A stretch of DNA of 64,000 bases, taken from Pirellulaceae bacterium (lineage in GTDB: Bacteria > Planctomycetota > Planctomycetia > Pirellulales > Pirellulaceae). Below are positions 59,744 to 64,000 of the stretch, one piece after another (within the stretch, counting starts at the first letter, position 1; each line of letters begins with the position of its first letter). Made by a program: the position numbers and the translations under genes. The stretch lies in the NCBI GenBank assembly GCA_018402565.1, contig JAGYIQ010000008.1, positions 102,001 through 166,000 on the forward strand. The letters run 5' to 3'. The notes under the pieces were generated by a model. The model was not told the DNA's origin and made no database searches. It was given only the letters and a program-made list of their open reading frames with translations.

Positions 59744-61525
59744 TTGTATCGCACGCACACTTGTGGTGAATTACGCGCCCAGCACGTTGGGCAAACCGTG
59801 ACGCTTTGTGGTTGGGTGGATCGTATCCGCGACCACAAAAACGCGACCTTTATCGTGCTGAGAGATCGCTACGGAGTCACACAGGTTGTGGTGGATCAAG
59901 CGGCCGACGAAACGATCCGAGCCACGACGCGGGAATTGGGTTCCGAATATGTGGTTTGTGTCACTGGCCAAGTGGTTGCACGTGGAGAGGGGCAGGCCAA
60001 CGCCAAACTCGAGACCGGTGCGATCGAGCTGCAAGTGACTGGTCTTGAGATTCTCAACCCGTGCCGCACCTTGCCGTTCTTGCCTGGTGGCACGGATCCA
60101 GTGGGCGAAGAGGTGCGTTTGGAGCATCGCTACATTGACCTCCGTCGTCCGCTGATGCAGCAGACTTTATTGTTGCGGAATCGTTTGACCAAGTTGATCC
60201 GCGACTACATGGACGAACGACAGTTTGTGGATGTCGAGACGCCGATCCTGGGACGCAGCACTCCGGAAGGGGCCCGCGACTATCTGGTGCCCAGTCGAGT
60301 GCAGGAGAATTGCTTTTACGCCCTGCCCCAGTCACCGCAGTTGTACAAGCAGATCATGATGATCGCTGGCTACGATCGGTATTACCAAATTGCTCGTTGT
60401 TTCCGCGACGAGGATCTGCGGGCGGACCGCCAACCGGAGTTCACGCAGTTGGACATCGAGATGTCGTTTGTGGACCACAACGACATTATCAATCTGATCG
60501 ACGGTTTGATGGTTCGCTTGGCGAAGGAAATTTTGGGTTTGGAGTTGACCACGCCCTTGCCTCGCCTGACTTACGACGAAGCCATGCGGCGATTTGGGCA
60601 CGACGCGCCCGATTTGCGATTTGGTATGGAGATCGTTGACTGCACACCGTTGGCCCGAGAATCATCGTTTCAGGTCTTTCGCAGCGTTGCCGAAGCCGGT
60701 CACTTCGTCCGTGGGCTCTGTGTGCCACAAGGCGGAACCGCACTGGCGCGGAGACGCATCGATCAACTGACCGCCTTCGTCAAAGATTCTTACAACGCCA
60801 AGGGGTTGGCGTGGGCCAAGTTGGAGGAAGACGGCCAATGGTCTGGGCCGGTCTCTAAAAACCTGCCTGCGGAAGAGCAGGCTCTGTGGACGTCCACCAT
60901 GCAGGCTAAGCCGGGTGACCTGTTGCTGTGGATCGCCGACGACTGGACGGTTACCTGCAAGGCGCTGCACGGCCTGCGTAAGACCTTGGGAGCCGAACTC
61001 AAACTCTATGATCCTCAAGCCATGCATTTTTCCTGGGTCGTCGAGTTTCCCATGTTTGAACACGATGCCGAATCCGACCGCTGGATCGCGATGCATCACC
61101 CATTCACGGCGGCCAAGGATGACCATGTTCATTATTTGGAGACGGAGCCCAGTCGTGCGCGAGCTAAGGCCTACGATTTGGTCATCAACGGTTTCGAAGC
61201 CGGTGGTGGCACGATCCGAATCCATCGTTCGGACGTCCAGGCACTGATCTTCAAGCTGTTGGGCATGACGCCGGAAATGGCAAAAGATCGGTTCGGCTTT
61301 TTGCTGGATGCCTTGCAGTGCGGCGCTCCGCCACACGGCGGTATTGCTCTCGGCTTGGATCGGCTGGTCATGCTGTTCGCTGGCTTGGACAACATCCGCG
61401 ACGTGATCGCTTTCCCAAAAACTCAAAAAGCGACCGATCTGATGACGGGAGCTCCGGGCACGGTCGACGATCAGCAACTGCAGGAATTGCGGATTGCCTT
61501 GGTCAAGGCCGCCAAGCCCACCTAA
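59744..61525 (+). CDS. aspS: Aspartyl-tRNA synthetase
   Basis: A 593-residue class II synthetase of bacterial type. An OB-fold anticodon domain (YRTHTCGELRAQHVGQTVTLCGWVDRIRDHKNATFIVLRDRYG), the motif 2 loop (YQIARCFRDEDLRADRQPEFTQLDIEMSF), a GAD insertion domain and motif 3 (GIALGLDRLVMLFAG) are all present. The start is TTG 59744 with AGGA about 9 bases upstream; no in-frame ATG lies near. It could be discriminating (Asp) or non-discriminating (Asp/Asn); not decidable here without a gatCAB search. Confidence 0.95.
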   Translation: MYRTHTCGELRAQHVGQTVTLCGWVDRIRDHKNATFIVLRDRYGVTQVVVDQAADETIRATTRELGSEYVVCVTGQVVARGEGQANAKLETGAIELQVTGLEILNPCRTLPFLPGGTDPVGEEVRLEHRYIDLRRPLMQQTLLLRNRLTKLIRDYMDERQFVDVETPILGRSTPEGARDYLVPSRVQENCFYALPQSPQLYKQIMMIAGYDRYYQIARCFRDEDLRADRQPEFTQLDIEMSFVDHNDIINLIDGLMVRLAKEILGLELTTPLPRLTYDEAMRRFGHDAPDLRFGMEIVDCTPLARESSFQVFRSVAEAGHFVRGLCVPQGGTALARRRIDQLTAFVKDSYNAKGLAWAKLEEDGQWSGPVSKNLPAEEQALWTSTMQAKPGDLLLWIADDWTVTCKALHGLRKTLGAELKLYDPQAMHFSWVVEFPMFEHDAESDRWIAMHHPFTAAKDDHVHYLETEPSRARAKAYDLVINGFEAGGGTIRIHRSDVQALIFKLLGMTPEMAKDRFGFLLDALQCGAPPHGGIALGLDRLVMLFAGLDNIRDVIAFPKTQKATDLMTGAPGTVDDQQLQELRIALVKAAKPT

Positions 61526-61600
61526 GCATGGCGTCGCAGGATTGTCTTGAGCGTGGTGCCTACCCAGGGCCCGCTCCGCTGCTCGAAAAGTTAAGTTGGT

Positions 61601-62344
61601 ATGCCACGAAAAAACCTTACCCTCGATCGTATTCTCGCAGGTTGGGATTTCGATCCCAATCAGCCATCCGCCCGTTTGGTCAAGCACCCCGACGGCCGCG
61701 AAGTGCTACAGTTGCGCGTCGATCTGGGGGTTTTGCAGATGGAAATCATCGGACGCCCCGATGGAAATCGTCCATACGATTGTCCCACGATTTTGGATTG
61801 GATGCTCCGGCGTGAGCAGCAAGTTGATGCCGAGTTCAAACTTTCCGTCGATGAATGTCTGGAGGTTGATCGCGAGTTTTCGCAGTACTACCACCGACGG
61901 ATCTGCTGGATTGAGCTGAAAGAATTTGGACGTGCGGCCGCTGATGCGACTCACACCTTGTCTCTGATGGATGCTTGCCTCCGTCACGCCCCGGATCCAG
62001 GCTGGGCGATGCTGCATGAGCAGCATCGGCCGTTCGTGATTTTTCAGCGGGCGCAGTCGCTGGCGCTCCAGCGCGTGCAACAGGGCGGGGATCCGTCGGC
62101 TGCCTTGGAAGAGCTGAATGAGGGATTGAAACTAATTCGCGATTTTTATGATACCTACGAATTGGAGCAGGAATACGAAGACGACGAATTGGTTCAGCGC
62201 CTGCTCCAAGTTCGAGAAAGTCTGCGAGAGAAATTTGAAATCGGACAAACCCTAGACGAACAGTTGGCGGAAGCCGTGGCCAATGAAAACTTCGAATTGG
62301 CGGCATTGCTTCGTGATCGAATTCGCGATCAACGGACCAACTGA
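61601..62344 (+). CDS. UVR (UvrB/UvrC) motif-containing protein
   Basis: A 247-residue protein. The C-terminus LDEQLAEAVANENFELAALLRDRIRDQ is a UVR motif of the type seen in UvrB, UvrC and Clp/McsA-related proteins. The N-terminal part (MPRKNLTLDRILAGWDFDPNQPSARLVKHPDGREVLQLRVDLGVLQMEIIGRPDG) is a conserved planctomycete-type region of unknown function and the middle is helical (TPR-like). It is 75 bases after aspS. It lacks the domains of a repair nuclease, so a scaffold role is more likely. Confidence 0.75.
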   Translation: MPRKNLTLDRILAGWDFDPNQPSARLVKHPDGREVLQLRVDLGVLQMEIIGRPDGNRPYDCPTILDWMLRREQQVDAEFKLSVDECLEVDREFSQYYHRRICWIELKEFGRAAADATHTLSLMDACLRHAPDPGWAMLHEQHRPFVIFQRAQSLALQRVQQGGDPSAALEELNEGLKLIRDFYDTYELEQEYEDDELVQRLLQVRESLREKFEIGQTLDEQLAEAVANENFELAALLRDRIRDQRTN

Positions 62345-62424
62345 CCCTCAAGTTGCGTCGGCGGCAGAACCACTCGGGCCTGCCCGCCGACGGTACAAGT
62401 TAGATGAACGCTACCGTTGGACGC

Positions 62425-64000
62425 TTAGTCTAGCGCCAAAGGCAGTTTGAAGGCGGCCGGACCCGTGGCACCACCCCGCACTTGCAAGCGGATGCCGTCT
62501 GTGCGGATCTCGCGATCCAAGGCAACCACGATCTCGCAGTCGCCTGGGGGCAAGTCCAACGCGACTCGTCCGCCAGCGATCGGGGTGGGTTTTCCCTGCA
62601 CCCACAATTGCACTCCGGCTTCCTCCGACAAGCTGATTTCCACTTGCCCAGCCTCCACCACTTGGACTTTGGTCCGCAGGAAGGAAGTCGGTGGCACGTT
62701 GGCGTGAATCTTGTAGGTCGGCAGCTCTTCCGCCGGCACCAAGCCGGATACCCGCGGCAAGAGGTTGGTCCACGGCAAACCACCCCGACCGTCCGTCACG
62801 CTGTCGAAACTCGTGCGGTTCATCAGGCGATGGACCTCCTGTTGCCATTGCAACACTTGCCAAGCCCGCGCCGTATCGTCCGTGCGAATCGAAAACGCCT
62901 CGGTCCGTCCCAAGTTCGACAAGAAGCTAACCAAATTGATCAGCTCGGAGGAGGTGAGCGTATCGACCAATCCGGCCGGCATCAGGCTGCTGCCGTCGGC
63001 GATTTCATCGATCTCGTCTTCGGCTACGTCCTTCAGGCTGCCATCGGCCAACCGCAAGCGATACACGCCACCCGAAAAGCTCTGGACCATGCCCGTGAGA
63101 ATCGTACCTTCTTGGGTGAGAATCTTTTTGGTGTGATAGCCTTCTTTGACTTTGGCCGCCGGGTCCAGTAGCGACTCCAGCAGATAGTCGACCGGTGCAC
63201 TGGCCCCAATCGAAATCATGTCGGGACCCACGATCGAACCGACACCGCCGATCGCGTGACAATTCATACATTGCAGGTCACCGCGCCGATAGACCTGTTC
63301 CCCTGCCACAGGATCGCCGATACGAGTGATCTGTTGCACCATTTCGGCAAATTCGCTGGTCGACAGCTTCCAACCGACTTCGGATAATTGTCCGCTGGTC
63401 CGCAGCGCTGCGGCCAACGCGGACTCCGGCTCCGGAGACGCTCGCAACAACCGCAGTGCCTCACGGGCCATCTCCGGTGGTAGCACACTGCTTACCTCCT
63501 TCATCTTGCCCGCTAACATCGCCTGCCCACCGCGCTGCTCCAGCAGCGGACCCAGCAACCGACCGACGTGTTCCAGCGGCTGCTCCACGCTCAGTTCGGC
63601 GACGATCCAGGGTACGGCTCGCTCCAAATCCCAGCGCGCGACCTGCCCAATCCAGCGAGCTCTCGTCGGCGAGCCCGCGCCGCTCTGTTCGATCGAGTTG
63701 ACGATCTGCTGGACCAATTCACTGCGTTGCTCGGCCGGGGTCGTCAGCAACACATCGACAATCGCCTTGGTCGCTGCATCCAGCAAATCAGACGATAGCT
63801 CCTGATTGGCAGAAGTCGCTTGCCACAGCAGCGCCAAAGTCGCCGGTTCCGACCATTTGGCGGCGACCTGGATAAGTTTTTGAACTTGTAGTGCCGTCAG
63901 ACGATCAGCCAACCCGTCCCGCAGCCATTGCTCGAGCCCCTGGCGGATCTCGCCAGGAATCTCGCTGGGCCGAGCCTTGGCTTCTCCGCCAATCAACAGG
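62425..64000 (-). CDS. PVC-type heme-binding (CxxCH) protein, partial
   Basis: The frame stays open from the stop at 62425 to the window edge (525 residues seen; the N-terminus is outside). A HEAT-like helical region is followed by VAGEQVYRRGDLQCMNCHAIGGVGSIVGPDMISIGASAPVDYLLESLLDPAAKVKEGY, a cytochrome c-type site CMNCH with the planctomycete heme-binding pattern, then TGMVQSFSGGVYRLRLADGSLKDVAEDEIDE and a C-terminal beta domain (PLALD end). These large proteins often carry an N-terminal dehydrogenase-like propeller (outside the window). Periplasmic electron-transfer or glycan oxidation role is inferred. Confidence 0.88.
   Translation of the reverse strand, partial: LLIGGEAKARPSEIPGEIRQGLEQWLRDGLADRLTALQVQKLIQVAAKWSEPATLALLWQATSANQELSSDLLDAATKAIVDVLLTTPAEQRSELVQQIVNSIEQSGAGSPTRARWIGQVARWDLERAVPWIVAELSVEQPLEHVGRLLGPLLEQRGGQAMLAGKMKEVSSVLPPEMAREALRLLRASPEPESALAAALRTSGQLSEVGWKLSTSEFAEMVQQITRIGDPVAGEQVYRRGDLQCMNCHAIGGVGSIVGPDMISIGASAPVDYLLESLLDPAAKVKEGYHTKKILTQEGTILTGMVQSFSGGVYRLRLADGSLKDVAEDEIDEIADGSSLMPAGLVDTLTSSELINLVSFLSNLGRTEAFSIRTDDTARAWQVLQWQQEVHRLMNRTSFDSVTDGRGGLPWTNLLPRVSGLVPAEELPTYKIHANVPPTSFLRTKVQVVEAGQVEISLSEEAGVQLWVQGKPTPIAGGRVALDLPPGDCEIVVALDREIRTDGIRLQVRGGATGPAAFKLPLALD

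Overview
The window looks like a chromosomal segment of a planctomycete (Planctomycetota, probably order Pirellulales). The case rests on gene content rather than a marker gene: a DUF1559 prepilin-like protein, a DUF1080 protein, a SUMF1-type protein, a CxxCH heme-binding protein, FG-GAP and PQQ-like propeller proteins, a TadE/VWA/TadE locus, an MfnF-like hydantoinase/oxoprolinase protein, and moderately GC-rich DNA. No rRNA, tRNA, CRISPR array, prophage or complete transposase gene was seen.

Layout. 1-4.7 kb: the end of a PQQ-like propeller gene, an FMN reductase, an AbgT transporter with an internal PDZ domain, and pdxH. 5-10.4 kb: a translationally coupled ABC-2 export operon (GntR regulator, ATPase, permease, unknown membrane-anchored protein). 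10.7-13.2 kb: pyrH-frr plus a hydrolase-fold protein. 13.3-21.3 kb: a TolC-like lipoprotein, a GGDEF/HD-GYP-like protein, a SUMF1-type protein and a DUF3500 protein. 21.8-25.9 kb: ridA, a MazG-like pyrophosphohydrolase, an RlmI-like methyltransferase and the DUF1559 gene behind a structured leader. 26.2-34.4 kb: a divergent Nramp transporter, then (minus strand) hydrolase-phoH-pgpH-ybeY-corC-unknown, a conserved RNA-maturation and membrane cluster. 34.5-43 kb: an RluD-like pseudouridine synthase, DUF1080, hflK-hflC, a NatAB-like ABC pair and a CobW GTPase. 43.3-47.6 kb: TadE, VWA/TadG and TadE genes, a double fasciclin protein and a small membrane protein. 47.7-56.7 kb: the MfnF-like protein, a TIGR01777 epimerase, DUF1444, OmpH/Skp, rnc, asnB, trpS and acpS. 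57-64 kb: an FG-GAP lipoprotein, aspS, a UVR-motif protein and the C-terminal part of a heme-binding protein.

The most unusual feature is the intergenic DNA. At least four families of short, non-coding, palindromic or terminal-inverted-repeat elements (called A, B, C and D here) occur in two or three copies each. Several sit exactly on gene ends, so that the terminal bases of the element form the stop codon of the neighbouring gene (abgT, the GGDEF gene, the SUMF1 gene, the MazG gene and the gene at 47.2 kb). Families C and D also show internal tandem amplification of one half or of the whole palindrome. This is the best candidate for an undescribed system: small non-autonomous elements with a preference for gene 3' ends. 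All functional calls come from reading translated sequence by eye; no database search was run.
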